Below, one piece after another: positions 9,318-20,507 of a stretch of 24,413 nucleotides of DNA. Position 1 is the first letter of the stretch; each line of letters starts with the position of its first letter. The notes below the pieces were generated by a model. It saw nothing but the letters and a program-made list of their open reading frames with translations, was not told the DNA's origin and did not search any database. Position numbers and translations under genes: made by a program. Source of the stretch: Saccoglossus kowalevskii (lineage: Eukaryota; Hemichordata; Enteropneusta; Harrimaniidae); assembly GCF_000003605.2 (NCBI RefSeq), contig NW_003139466.1, positions 1 through 24,413 on the forward strand. The letters are read 5' to 3'.

Positions 9318-11193
9318 CCATATGACCACAATCTAGTCCACAGTGTAAGTGTTGACCAGTCTGATTCTCAGCTCATACATACCATAGGACCACAATCTCT
9401 AGTCCACAGTGTAAATCTTGGCCAGTCTGATTCTCTTCTCATACATACCATAGGACCACAATCTGTGTTGGCCAGTCTGATTCTCATCTCATACATACCA
9501 TAGGACCACAATCTCTAGTCCACAGTGTAAATGTTGGTCAGTCTGATTTTCATCTCACACATACCATAGGACCACAATCTCTAGTACACAGTGTAAGTAT
9601 TGACCAGTCTGATTCTCAGCTCATACATACCATAGCACCACAATCTCTAGTCCACAGTGTAAATGTTGGCCAGTCTGATTCTCTTCTCATACATACCATA
9701 GGACCACAATCTCTGTGTTGGCCAGTCTGATTCTCATCTCATACATACCATAGGACCACAATCTCTTGTCCACAGTGTAAGTGTTGACCAGTCTGATTCT
9801 CTTCTCATACATACCATAGGACCACAATCTCTAGTCCACAGTGTAAATGTTGGTCAGTCTGATTCTCTTCTCATATACACCATAGGACCACAATCTCTAG
9901 TACAGTGTAAGTGTTGGCCAGTCTGATTCTCTTCTCATACATACCATAAGACCACAATCTCTAGTCCACAGTGTAAGTGTTGGCCAGTCTGATTCTCTTT
10001 TCATACATACCATAGGACCACAATCTCTAGTACACAGTGTAAGTGTTCTTCAGTCTGATTCTCATCTCATACATACCATAGGACCACAATCTCTAGTCCA
10101 CAGTGTAAGTGTTGGCCAGTCTGAATCTCTTCTCATACATACCATAGGACCATAATCTCTAGTACACAGTGTAAGTGTTGTTCAGTCTGATTCTCATCTC
10201 AAACATACCAAAGGACCACAATCTCTAGTCCACAGTGTAAGTATTGGCCAGTCTGATTCTCATCTCATATATATCATAGGACCACAATCTCTAGTACACA
10301 GTGTAAGTGTTGACCAGTCTGATTCTCTTCTCATACATACCATAGGACCACAATCTCTAGTCCACAGTGTAAATGTTGGTCAGTCTGATTCTCATCTCAT
10401 ACATAGCATAAGACCACAATCTTCAGTCCACAGTGTAAGTGTTGGTCAGACTGATTCTCATCTTGTATATACCATAGGACCACAATCTCTAGTCCACAGT
10501 GTAAGTGTTGACCAGTCTGATTCTCTTCTCATACATACCATAGGACCACAATCTCTAGTACAGTGTAAGTGTTGGCCAGTCTGATTCTCATCTCATACAT
10601 ACCATAAGACCACAATCTCTAGTACACAGTGTAAGTGTTGGCCAGTCTGATTCTCATCTCATACATACCATAGGACCACAATTTCTAGTACACAGTGTAA
10701 GTGTTGGCCAGTCTGATTCTAATCTCATACATACCATAGGACCACAATCTCTAGTCCACTGTGTAAGTGTTGGCCAGTCTGATTCTCATCTCATACATAC
10801 CATAGGACCACAATCTCTAGTCCACAGTGTAAGTGTTGGCCAGTCTGATTCTCATCTCATACATACCATAGGACCACAATTTCTAGTCCACAGTGTAAGT
10901 GTTGGCCAGTCTGATTCTCATCTCATACATACCATAGGACCACAATCTCTAGTACACTGTGTAAGTGTTGGCCAGTCTGATTCTCATCTCATACATACCA
11001 TAGGACCACAATCTCTAGTACACAATGTAAGTGTTGGCCAGTCTGATTCTCATCTCATATATACCATAGGACCACAATCTCTAGTACAGTGTAAGTGTTG
11101 GCCAGTCTGATTCTCATCTCATACACACCATAAGACCACAATCTCTAGTACACAGTGTAAGTGTTGGCCAGTCTGATTCTCATCTCATACATA
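9318..11193 (+). repeat. Higher-order unit U5 (about 1.9 kb)
   Basis: The 64-bp marker leads directly to the TTGACC/TCAGCTC monomer as in U2, then to the 50-bp and 52-bp deletion monomers (junctions 9465 and 9715). One monomer between them is missing, so the spacing is 250 instead of 316 bp. CATATATATC (10,266), ATCTTCAGTCC (10,421), TCTTGTATA near 10,463, TTTCTAGTAC, CACTGTG (10,951) and CACAATG (11,017) follow in order. About 10,100-10,960 aligns with 21,363-22,223 at a constant offset of 11,263. Bases 10,614-11,230 align with 16,660-17,276 at an offset of 6046. Confidence 0.83.
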
Positions 11194-11730
11194 CCATAGG
11201 ACCACAATCTCTAGTCCACAGTGTAAGTGTTGGTCAGACTGATTCTCATCTCATATATACCATAGGACCACAATCTCTAGTACACAGTGTAAGTGTTGGC
11301 CAGTCTGATTCTCATCTCATACACACCATAGGACCACAGTTTATCTCTAGTACACAGTGTAAGTGTTGGCCAGTCTGATTCTCATCTCATACATACCATA
11401 GAACCACAATCTCTAGACCACAGTGTAAATGTTGGCCAGTCTGATTCTCAGCTCATACATACCATAGGACCACAATCTCTAGTCCACAGTGTAAATGTTG
11501 GCCAGTCTGATTCTCATCTCATACATATCATAGGACCACAATTTTCTAGTACACAGTGTAAGTGTTGGCCAGTCTGATTCTCATCTCATACATACCATAG
11601 AACCACAATCTCTAGACCACAGTGTAAATGTTGGGCAGTCTGATTCTCATCTCATACACACCAAAGGACCACAGTTTATCTCTAGTACACAGTGTAAGTG
11701 TTCTTCAGTCTGATTCTCATCTCATACATA
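11194..11730 (+). repeat. Transition into the dimer-rich domain
   Basis: After about 11,194 the monomer order of the left units stops. New variants appear: GGTCAGACTG with CATATATACC near 11,231, CACACACC with the 4-bp GTTTATC insertion (11,339 and 11,674), ATAGAACC with CTAGACC near 11,400 and 11,600, ATTTTCTAG with one extra T near 11,540, GTTGGGCAG near 11,633, and GTTCTTCAG near 11,701. These recur together at 12,950-13,020 and 17,670-17,740. No non-satellite sequence marks the change. Confidence 0.8.
11326..11395 (+). repeat. 70-bp monomer with 4-bp insertion, first of nine related copies
   Basis: ACAATCTCTAG is changed to ACAGTTTATCTCTAG, a net gain of 4 bp. GTTTATC occurs at 11,339, 11,674, 12,999, 13,723, 14,435, 17,383, 17,718, 18,704 and 19,298. 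All but the first are preceded by CACACCAAAGGACC. At 13,723 and 18,704 a further 4 bp (CCAC to C) is lost, restoring nearly the usual length. The class is confined to the dimer-rich domains, apart from a related ACTTTATC at about 2027. Confidence 0.9.
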
Positions 11731-12390
11731 CCATAGGACCACAATTTCTAGTACACAGTGTAAGTGTTGGCCAGTCTGATTCTAATCTCATACATACCAT
11801 AGGACCACAATCTCTAGTCCACTGTGTAAGTGTTGGCCAGTCTGATTCTCATCTCATACATACCATAGGACCACAATCTCTAGTCCACAGTGTAAGTGTT
11901 GGCCAGTCTGATTCTCATCTCATACATACCATAGGACCACAATTTCTAGTCCACAGTGTAAGTGTTGGCCAGTCTGATTCTCATCTCATACATACCATAG
12001 GACCACAATCTCTAGTACACTGTGTAAGTGTTGGCCAGTCTGATTCTCATCTCATACATACCATAGGACCACAATCTCTAGTACACAGTGTAAGTGTTGG
12101 CCAGTCTGATTCTCATCTCATATATACCATAGGACTACAATCTCTAGTACACAGTGTAAGTGTTGGCCAGTCTGATTCTCTTCTCATACATACCATAGGA
12201 CCACAATCTCTAGTACACAGTGTAAGTGTTGGCCAGTCTGATTCTCATCTCATACATACCATAGGACCACAATCTCTAGTACACAGTGTAAGTGTTGGCC
12301 AGTCTGATTCTCATCTCATACACACCATAGGACCACAATCTCTAGTCCACAGTGTAAATGTTGGTCAGTCTGATTCTCTTCTCATATACA
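11731..12390 (+). repeat. Canonical block embedded in the dimer-rich domain
   Basis: Ten successive monomers here match 21,931-22,590 at a constant offset of 10,200, and about 11,814-12,348 also matches 2036-2570 at an offset of 9778. Shared markers are TTTCTAGTAC near 11,745, TCTAATCTC, two CACTGTG centres, GGACTAC (12,132) and a CACACACC monomer near 12,320. It reads as a segment of a left-type unit inserted into, or left behind within, a different domain. The absence of phase-shifting indels also makes it the longest open-frame stretch in the window. Confidence 0.83.
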
Positions 12391-15150
12391 CCACAGGACC
12401 ACAATCTCTAGTACACAGTGTAAGTGTTGTTCAGTCTGATTCTCATCTCATACATACCATAGGACCACAATTTTCTAGTACACAGTGTAAGTGTTGGCCA
12501 GTCTGATTCTCATCTCATACATACCATAGAACCACAATCTCTAGACCACAGTGTAAATGTTGGGCCAGTCTGATTCTCTTCTCATACATACCATAGGACC
12601 ACAATCTCTAGTCCACAGTGTAAGTGTTGGTCAGACTGATTCTCATCTCATATATACCATAGGACCACAATCTCTAGTACAGTGTAAGTGTTGGCCAGTC
12701 TGATTCTCATCTCATACATACCATAGAACCACAATCTCTAGACCACAGTGTAAATGTTGGCCAGTCTGATTCTCAGCTCATACATACCATAGGACCACAA
12801 TCTCTAGTCCACAGTGTAAATGTTGGCCAGTCTGATTCTCATCTCATACATACCATAGGACCACAATTTTCTAGTACACAGTGTAAGTGTTGGCCAGTCT
12901 GATTCTCATCTCATACATACCATAGAACCACAATCTCTAGACCACAGTGTAAATGTTGGGCAGTCTGATTCTCATCTCATACACACCAAAGGACCACAGT
13001 TTATCTCTAGTACACAGTGTAAGTGTTCTTCAGTCTGATTCTCATCTCATACATACCATAGGACCACAATCTCTAGTCCACAGTGTAAGTGTTGGTCAGA
13101 CTGATTCTCATCTCATATATACCATAGGACCACAATCTCTAGTACACAGTGTAAGTGTTGGCCAGTCTGATTCTCATCTCATACATACCATAGGACCACA
13201 ATCTCTAGTCCACAGTGTAAGTGTTGGTCAGACTGATTCTCATCTCATATATACAATAGAACCACAATCTCTAGTACAGTGTAAGTGTTGGCCAGTCTGA
13301 TTCTCATCTCATACATACCATATGACCACAATCTCTCGTCCACAGTGTAAGTGTTGGCCAGTCTGATTCTCATTTCATACATACCATAAGACCACAATCT
13401 CTAGTACACAGTGTAAATGTTGGCCAGTCTGATTCTCTTCTCATACAAACCATAGGACCACAATCTCTAGTCCACAGTGTAAGTGTTGGTCAGACTGATT
13501 CTCATCTCATATATACCATAGGACCACAATCTCTAGTACACAGTGTAAGTGTTGGCCAGTCTGATTCTCATCTCATACATACCATAGGACCACAATCTCT
13601 AGTCCACAGTGTAAGTGTTGGTCAGACTGATTCTCATCTCATATATACAATAGGACCACAATCTCTAGTACAGTGTAAGTGTTGGCCAGTCTGATTCTCA
13701 TCTCATACACACCAAAGGACCAGTTTATCTCTAGTACACAGTGTAAGTGTTGACCAGTCTGATTCTCAGCTCATACATACCATAGGACCACAATCTCTAG
13801 TCCACAGTGTAAATGTTGGCCAGTCTGATTCTCTTCTCATACATACCATAGGACCACAATCTCTGTGTTGGCCAGTCTGATTCTCATCTCATACATACCG
13901 TACGACCACAATCTCTAGTCCACAGTGTAAGTGTTGACCAGTCTGATTCTCTTCTCATACATACCATAGGACCACAATCTCTAGACCACAGTGTAAATGT
14001 TGGCCAGTCTGATTCTCTTCTCATACATACAATAGGACCACAATCTCTAGTCCACAGTGTAAATGTTGGTCAGTCTGATTCTCTTCTCATATACACCATA
14101 GGACCACAATCTCTAGTACAGTGTAAATGTTCGCCAGTCTGATTCTCCTCTCATACATACCATAAGACCACAATCTCTAGTCCACAGTGTAAGTGTTGGC
14201 CAGTCTGATTCTCTTCTCATACATACCATTGGACCACAATCTCTAGTACACAGTGTAAGTGTTCTTCAGTCTGATTCTCTTCTCATACATACCATAGGAC
14301 CACAATCTCTAGTCCACAGTGTAAGTGTTGGTCAGACTGATTCTCATCTCATATATACCATAGGACCACAATCTCTAGTACAGTGTAAGTGTTGGCCAGT
14401 CTGATTCTCATCTCATACACACCAAAGGACCACAGTTTATCTCTAGTACACAGTGTAAGTGTTGACCAGTCTGATTCTCAGCTCATACATACCATAGGAC
14501 CACAATTTATAGTCCACAGTGTAAGTGTTGGCCAGTCTGATTCTCATCTCATACATACCATAGAACCACAATCTCTAGACCACAGTGTAAATGTTGGCCA
14601 GTCTGATTCTCATCTCATACATACCATAGGACCACAATTTTCTAGTACACAGTGTAAGTGTTGGCCAGTCTGATTCTCATCTCATACATACCATAGGACC
14701 ACAATCTCTAGTCCACAGTGTAAGTGTTGGTCAGACTGATTCTCATCTCATATATACAATAGGACCACAATCTCTAGTACAGTGTAAGTGTTGGCCAGTC
14801 TGATTCTCATCTCATACATACCATAGGACCACAATCTCTCGTCCACAGTGTAAGTGTTGGCCAGTCTGATTCTCATTTCATACATACCATAAGACCACAA
14901 TCTCTAGTACACAGTGTAAGTGTTGGCCAGTCTGATTCTCATCTCATACATACCATAGGACCACAATCTCTAGTCCACAGTGTAAGTGTTGGCCAGTCTG
15001 ATTCTCATCTCATACATACCATAGGACCACAATCTCTAGTCCACAGTGTAAGTGTTGGCCAGTCTGATTCTCATCTCATACATACCATAGGACCGCAATC
15101 TCTAGTCCACAGTGTAAGTGTTGGCCAGTCTGATTCTCATCTCATACATA
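12391..15150 (+). repeat. Dimer-rich domain, copy 1
   Basis: Monomers with GGTCAGACTG plus CATATATAC(C/A) alternate with ordinary GGCCAGTCTG monomers, many of which carry the 2-bp CTAGTACAGTG deletion. Further markers are ATAGAACC/CTAGACC, ATTTTCTAG, the 70-bp insertion class, TCTCGTCC near 13,335 and 14,838, GTTCGCC near 14,131 and a 52-bp deletion monomer (junction 13,865). Bases 12,680-13,706 align with 17,399-18,425 at a constant offset of 4719. Then 13,711-13,862 aligns at 4981 and 13,981-14,510 at 4863. From about 14,647 it aligns instead with 5040 onward (offset 9607). Confidence 0.82.
13056..13187 (+). repeat. Representative 132-bp dimer (TCAGACTG + CCAGTCTG monomers)
   Basis: The first monomer has GTTGGTCAGACTGATTC and CATATATACC. 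The second has GTTGGCCAGTCTGATTC and CATACATACC. The next pair (13,188-13,317) places the two types in the reverse cyclic order and has the 2-bp deletion, for 130 bp in total. TCAGACTG-type monomers also occur near 5124, 8447, 10,447, 11,232, 12,630, 13,489, 13,620, 14,333, 14,730, 15,832, 16,162, 17,280, 17,816, 17,947, 18,210, 18,604, 21,709 and 22,630. GGTAAGACTG variants lie near 18,340 and 19,194. Confidence 0.82.
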
Positions 15151-17239
15151 CCATATGACCACAATCTAGTCCACAGTGTAAGTGTTGGCCAGTCTGATTC
15201 TCATCTCATACATACCATAGGACCACAATCTCTAGTACACTGTGTAAATGTTGGCCAGTCTGATTCTCATCTCATACATACCATAGGACCACAATCTCTA
15301 GTACACAGTGTAAGTGTTGACCAGTCTGATTCTCAGCTCATACATACCATAGGACCACAATCTCTAGTCCACAGTGTAAATCTTGGCCAGTCTGATTCTC
15401 TTCTCATACATACCATAGGACCACAATCTGTGTTGGCCAGTCTGATTCTCATCTCATACATACCATAGGACCACAATCTCTAGTCCACAGTGTAAGTGTT
15501 GACCAGTCTGATTCTCTATTCATACATACCATAGGACCACAATCTCTAGTACACTGTGTAAGTGTTGGCCAGTCTGATTCTCATCTCATACATACCATAG
15601 GACCACAATCTCTAGTACACAATGTAAGTGTTGGCCAGTCTGATTCTCATCTCATATATACCATAGGACCACAATCTCTAGTACAGTGTAAGTGTTGGCC
15701 AGTCTGATTCTCATCTCATACACACCATAAGACCACAATCTCTAGTACACAGTGTAAGTGTTGGCCAGTCTGATTCTCATCTCATACATACCATAGGACC
15801 ACAATCTCTAGTCCACAGTGTAAGTGTTGGTCAGACTGATTCTCATCTCATATATACCATAGGACCACAATCTCTAGTACAGTGTAAGTGTTGGCCAGTC
15901 TGATTCTCTTCTCATATACACCACAGGACCACAATCTCTAGTACACAGTGTAAGTGTTGTTCAGTCTGATTCTCATCTCATACATACCATAGGACCACAA
16001 TTTTCTAGTACACAGTGTATGTGTTGGCCAGTCTGATTCTCATCTCATACATACCATTAAACCACAATCTCTAGACTACAGTGTAAATGTTGGCCAGTCT
16101 GATTCTCTTCTCATACATACCATAGGACCACAATCTTCTAGTCCACATTGTAAGTGTTGGTCAGACTGATTCTCATCTCATTATACACCATAGGACCACA
16201 ATCTCTAGTACAGTGTAAGTGTTGGCCAGTCTGATACTCTTCTCATACATACCATAAGACCACAATCTCTAGTCCACAGTGTAAGTGTTGGCCAGTCTGA
16301 TTCTCTTTTCATACATACCATAGGACCACAATCTCTAGTACACAGTGTAAGTGTTGTTCAGTCTGATTCTCATCTCATACATACCATAGGACCACAATCT
16401 CTAGTCCACAGTGTAAGTGTTGTTCAGTCTGATTCTCATCTCAAACATACCAAAGGACCACAATCTCTAGTCCACAGTGTAAGTATTGGCCAGTCTGATT
16501 CTCATCTCATATATATCATAGGACCACAATCTCTAGTACACAGTGTAAGTGTTGACCAGTCTGATTCTCTTCTCATACATACCATAGGACCACAATCTCT
16601 AGTCCACAGTGTAAATGTTGGTCAGTCTGATTCTCATCTCATACATAGCATAAGACCACAATCTCTAGTACACAGTGTAAGTGTTGGCCAGTCTGATTCT
16701 CATCTCATACATACCATAGGACCACAATTTCTAGTACACAGTGTAAGTGTTGGCCAGTCTGATTCTAATCTCATACATACCATAGGACCACAATCTCTAG
16801 TCCACTGTGTAAGTGTTGGCCAGTCTGATTCTCATCTCATACATACCATAGGACCACAATCTCTAGTCCACAGTGTAAGTGTTGGCCAGTCTGATTCTCA
16901 TCTCATACATACCATAGGACCACAATTTCTAGTCCACAGTGTAAGTGTTGGCCAGTCTGATTCTCATCTCATACATACCATAGGACCACAATCTCTAGTA
17001 CACTGTGTAAGTGTTGGCCAGTCTGATTCTCATCTCATACATACCATAGGACCACAATCTCTAGTACACAATGTAAGTGTTGGCCAGTCTGATTCTCATC
17101 TCATATATACCATAGGACCACAATCTCTAGTACAGTGTAAGTGTTGGCCAGTCTGATTCTCATCTCATACACACCATAAGACCACAATCTCTAGTACACA
17201 GTGTAAGTGTTGGCCAGTCTGATTCTCATCTCATACATA
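15151..17239 (+). repeat. Higher-order unit U6, rearranged (about 2.1 kb)
   Basis: It opens with the 64-bp marker and the 50-bp deletion monomer (junction 15,430) as in U3. It then jumps at about 15,540 to the CACTGTG/CACAATG part of the unit (15,540-15,895 aligns with 10,943-11,298, offset 4597), skipping the 52-bp monomer and the middle. At 15,900-16,230 it passes through dimer-type monomers with minor irregularities, such as ACCATTAAACC near 16,054 and CTCATTATACACC near 16,177. From GATACTC at 16,233 it re-enters the left-type order and follows 546-1590 at offset 15,687 to its end. The mosaic is consistent with two out-of-register exchanges. Confidence 0.8.
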
Positions 17240-17277
17240 CCATAGGACCACAATCTCTAGTCCACAGTGTAAGTGTT
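16233..17277 (+). repeat. About 1.05-kb block duplicated from/with 546-1590
   Basis: The two blocks keep one constant offset (15,687) over about 1045 bp. They share, in order, GATACTC, TTTTCATAC, two GTTGTTC monomers, AAACATACCAAAGG, CATATATATC, TAGCATAAG, TTTCTAGTAC, TCTAATCTC, CACTGTG twice, CACAATG, the 2-bp deletion and CACACCATAAG. They part at about 17,278, where this copy turns into a GGTCAGACTG dimer. About sixteen monomers in identical order exclude chance similarity between single monomers. Confidence 0.82.
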
Positions 17278-19486
17278 GGTCAGACTGATTCTCATCTCAT
17301 ATATACCATAGGACCACAATCTCTAGTACAGTGCAAGTGTTGGCCAGTCTGATTCTCATCTCATACACACCAAAGGACCACAGTTTATCTCTAGTACACA
17401 GTGTAAGTGTTGGCCAGTTTGATTCTCATCTCATACATACCATAGAACCACAATCTCTAGACCACAGTGTAAATGTTGGCCAGTCTGATTCTCAGCTCAT
17501 ACATACCATAGGACCACAATCTCTAGTCCACAGTGTAAATGTTGGCCAGTCTGATTCTCATCTCATACATACCATAGGACCACAATTTTCTAGTACACAG
17601 TGTAAGTGTTGGCCAGTCTGATTCTCATCTCATACATACCATAGAACCACAATCTCTAGACCACAGTGTAAATGTTGGGCAGTCTGATTCTCATCTCATA
17701 CACACCAAAGGACCACAGTTTATCTCTAGTACACAGTGTAAGTGTTCTTCAGTCTGATTCTCATCTCATACATACCATAGGACCACAATCTCTAGTCCAC
17801 AGTGTAAGTGTTGGTCAGACTGATTCTCATCTCATATATCCCATAGGACCACAATCTCTAGTACACAGTGTAAGTGTTGGCCAGTCTGATTCTCATCTCA
17901 TACATACCATAGGACCACAATCTCTAGTCCACAGTGTAAGTGTTGGTCAGACTGATTCTCATCTCATATATACAATAGGACCACAATCTCTAGTACAGTG
18001 TAAGTGTTGGCCAGTCTGATTCTCATCTCATACATACCATATGACCACAATCTCTCGTCCACAGTGTAAGTGTTGGCCAGTCTGATTCTCATTTCATACA
18101 TACCATAAGACCACAATCTCTAGTACACAGTGTAAATGTTGGCCAGTCTGATTCTCTTCTCATACATACCATAGGACCACAATCTCTAGTCCACAGTGTA
18201 AGTGTTGGTCAGACTGATTCTCATCTCATATATACCATAGGACCACAATCTCTAGTACACAGTGTAAGTGTTGGCCAGTCTGATTCTCATCTCATACATA
18301 CCATAGGACCACAATCTCTAGTCCACAGTGTAAGTGTTGGTAAGACTGATTCTCATCTCATATATACAATAGGACCACAATCTCTAGTACAGTGTAAGTG
18401 TTGGCCAGTCTGATTCTCATCTCATACATACCATATGACCACAATCTCTCGTCCACAGTGTAAGTGTTGGCCAGTCTGATTCTCATTTCATACATACCAT
18501 AAGACCACAATCTCTAGTACACAGTGTAAGTGTTGGCCAGTCTGATTCTCATCTCATACATACCATAGGACCACAATCTCTAGTCCACAGTGTAAGTGTT
18601 GGTCAGACTGATTCTCATCTCATATATACCATAGGACCACAATCTCTAGTACAGTGTAAGTGTTGGCCAGTCTGATTCTCATCTCATACACACCAAAGGA
18701 CCAGTTTATCTCTAGTACACAGTGTAAGTGTTGACCAGTCTGATTCTCAGCTCATACATACCATAGGACCACAATCTCTAGTCCACAGTGTAAATGTTGG
18801 CCAGTCTGATTCTCTTCTCATACATACCATAGGACCACAATCTCTAGACCACAGTGTAAATGTTGGCCAGTCTGATTCTCTTCTCATACATACAATAGGA
18901 CCACAATCTCTAGTCCACAGTGTAAATGTTGGTCAGTCTGATTCTCTTCTCATATACACCATAGAACCACAATCTCTAGTACAGTGTAAATGTTCGCCAG
19001 TCTGATTCTCCTCTCATACATACCATAAGACCACAATCTCTAGTCCACAGTGTAAGTGTTGGCCAGTCTGATTCTCTTCTCATACATACCATTGGACCAC
19101 AATCTCTAGTACACAGTGTAAGTGTTCTTCAGTCTGATTCTCTTCTCATACATACCATAGGACCACAATCTCTAGTCCACAGTGTAAGTGTTGGTAAGAC
19201 TGATTCTCATCTCATATATACCATAGGACCACAATCTCTAGTACAGTGTAAGTGTTGGCCAGTCTGATTCTCATCTCATACACACCAAAGGACCACAGTT
19301 TATCTCTAGTACACAGTGTAAGTGTTGACCAGTCTGATTCTCAGCTCATACATACCATAGGACCACAATCTCTAGTCCACAGTGTAAGTGTTGGCCAGTC
19401 TGATTCTCATCTCATACATACCATAGGACCGCAATCTCTAGTCCACAGTGTAAGTGTTGGCCAGTCTGATTCTCATCTCATACATA
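17240..19486 (+). repeat. Dimer-rich domain, copy 2
   Basis: This region repeats copy 1 with the same order of ATAGAACC/CTAGACC, ATTTTCTAG, GTTGGGCAG, GTTTATC, GTTCTTC, TCAGACTG and TCTCGTCC monomers. Relative to copy 1 it has gained about four monomers near 18,426-18,690 (offset change 4719 to 4981), lost two near 18,843 including the 52-bp monomer (4981 to 4863), and lost about 527 bp near 19,380-19,454 (4863 to 4336). GGTAAGACTG near 18,340 and 19,194 is private to this copy. Its right end joins the next 64-bp unit marker. Confidence 0.82.
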
Positions 19487-20507
19487 CCATATGACCACAA
19501 TCTAGTCCACAGTGTAAGTGTTGGCCAGTCTGATTCTCATCTCATACATACCATAGGACCACAATCTCTAGTACACTGTGTAAATGTTGGCCAGTCTGAT
19601 TCTCATCTCATACATACCATAGGACCACAATCTCTAGTACACAGTGTAAGTGTTGACCAGTCTGATTCTCAGCTCATACATACCATAGGACCACAATCTC
19701 TAGTCCACAGTGTAAATCTTGGCCAGTCTGATTCTCTTCTCATACATACCATAGGACCACAATCTGTGTTGGCCAGTCTGATTCTCATCTCATACATACC
19801 ATAGGACCACAATCTCTAGTCCACAGTGTAAGTGTTGACCAGTCTGATTCTCTATTCATACATACCATAGGACCACAATCTCTAGTCCACAGTGTAAATG
19901 TTGGTCAGTCTGATTTTCATCTCATACATACCATAGGACCACAATCTCTAGTACACAGTGTAAGTATTGACCAGTCTGATTCTCAGCTCATACATACCAT
20001 AGCACCACAATCTCTAGTCCACAGTGTAAATGTTGGCCAGTCTGATTCTCTTCTCATACATACCATAGGACCACAATCTCTGTGTTGGCCAGTCTGATTC
20101 TCATCTCATACATACCATAGGACCACAATCTCTTGTCCACAGTGTAAGTGTTGACCAGTCTGATTCTCTTCTCATACATACCATAGGACCACAATCTCTA
20201 GTCCACAGTGTAAATGTTGGTCAGTCTGATTCTCTTCTCATATACACCATAGGACCACAATCTCTAGTACAGTGTAAGTGTTGGCCAGTCTGATACTCTT
20301 CTCATACATACCATAAGACCACAATCTCTAGTCCACAGTGTAAGTGTTGGCCAGTCTGATTCTCTTTTCATACATACCATAGGACCACAATCTCTAGTAC
20401 ACAGTGTAAGTGTTGTTCAGTCTGATTCTCATCTCATACATACCATAGGACCACAATCTCTAGTCCACAGTGTAAGTGTTGTTCAGTCTGATCTCATCTC
20501 AAACATA
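19487..20507 (+). repeat. Higher-order unit U7, left half only
   Basis: From 19,454 to about 20,273 this matches 5511-6330 at a constant offset of 13,943: the 64-bp marker, CACTGTG/TAAATG, TAAATCTTGG, the 50-bp monomer (junction 19,766), ATTTTCATC, TATTGACC, CATAGCACC, the 52-bp monomer (20,082), CTTGTCC and the 2-bp deletion. It continues with GATACTC (20,292), as U2 does, and ends near an irregular monomer lacking one base (CTGATCTCATC near 20,489). The second half of a standard unit is missing here. Confidence 0.82.

Noticed and set aside
11628-12506. Open frame of 292 codons on the plus strand (also 236 codons at 1982-2692 and 241 at 23,152-23,877)
   Set aside because: The translation is only the 22-residue repeat GPQSLVHSVSV / GQSDSHLIHTI, open because 66 is a multiple of three. 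Frames stop wherever a monomer indel occurs, there is no domain or signal peptide, and changes such as Ser to Cys follow DNA variant sites with no sign of protein constraint.
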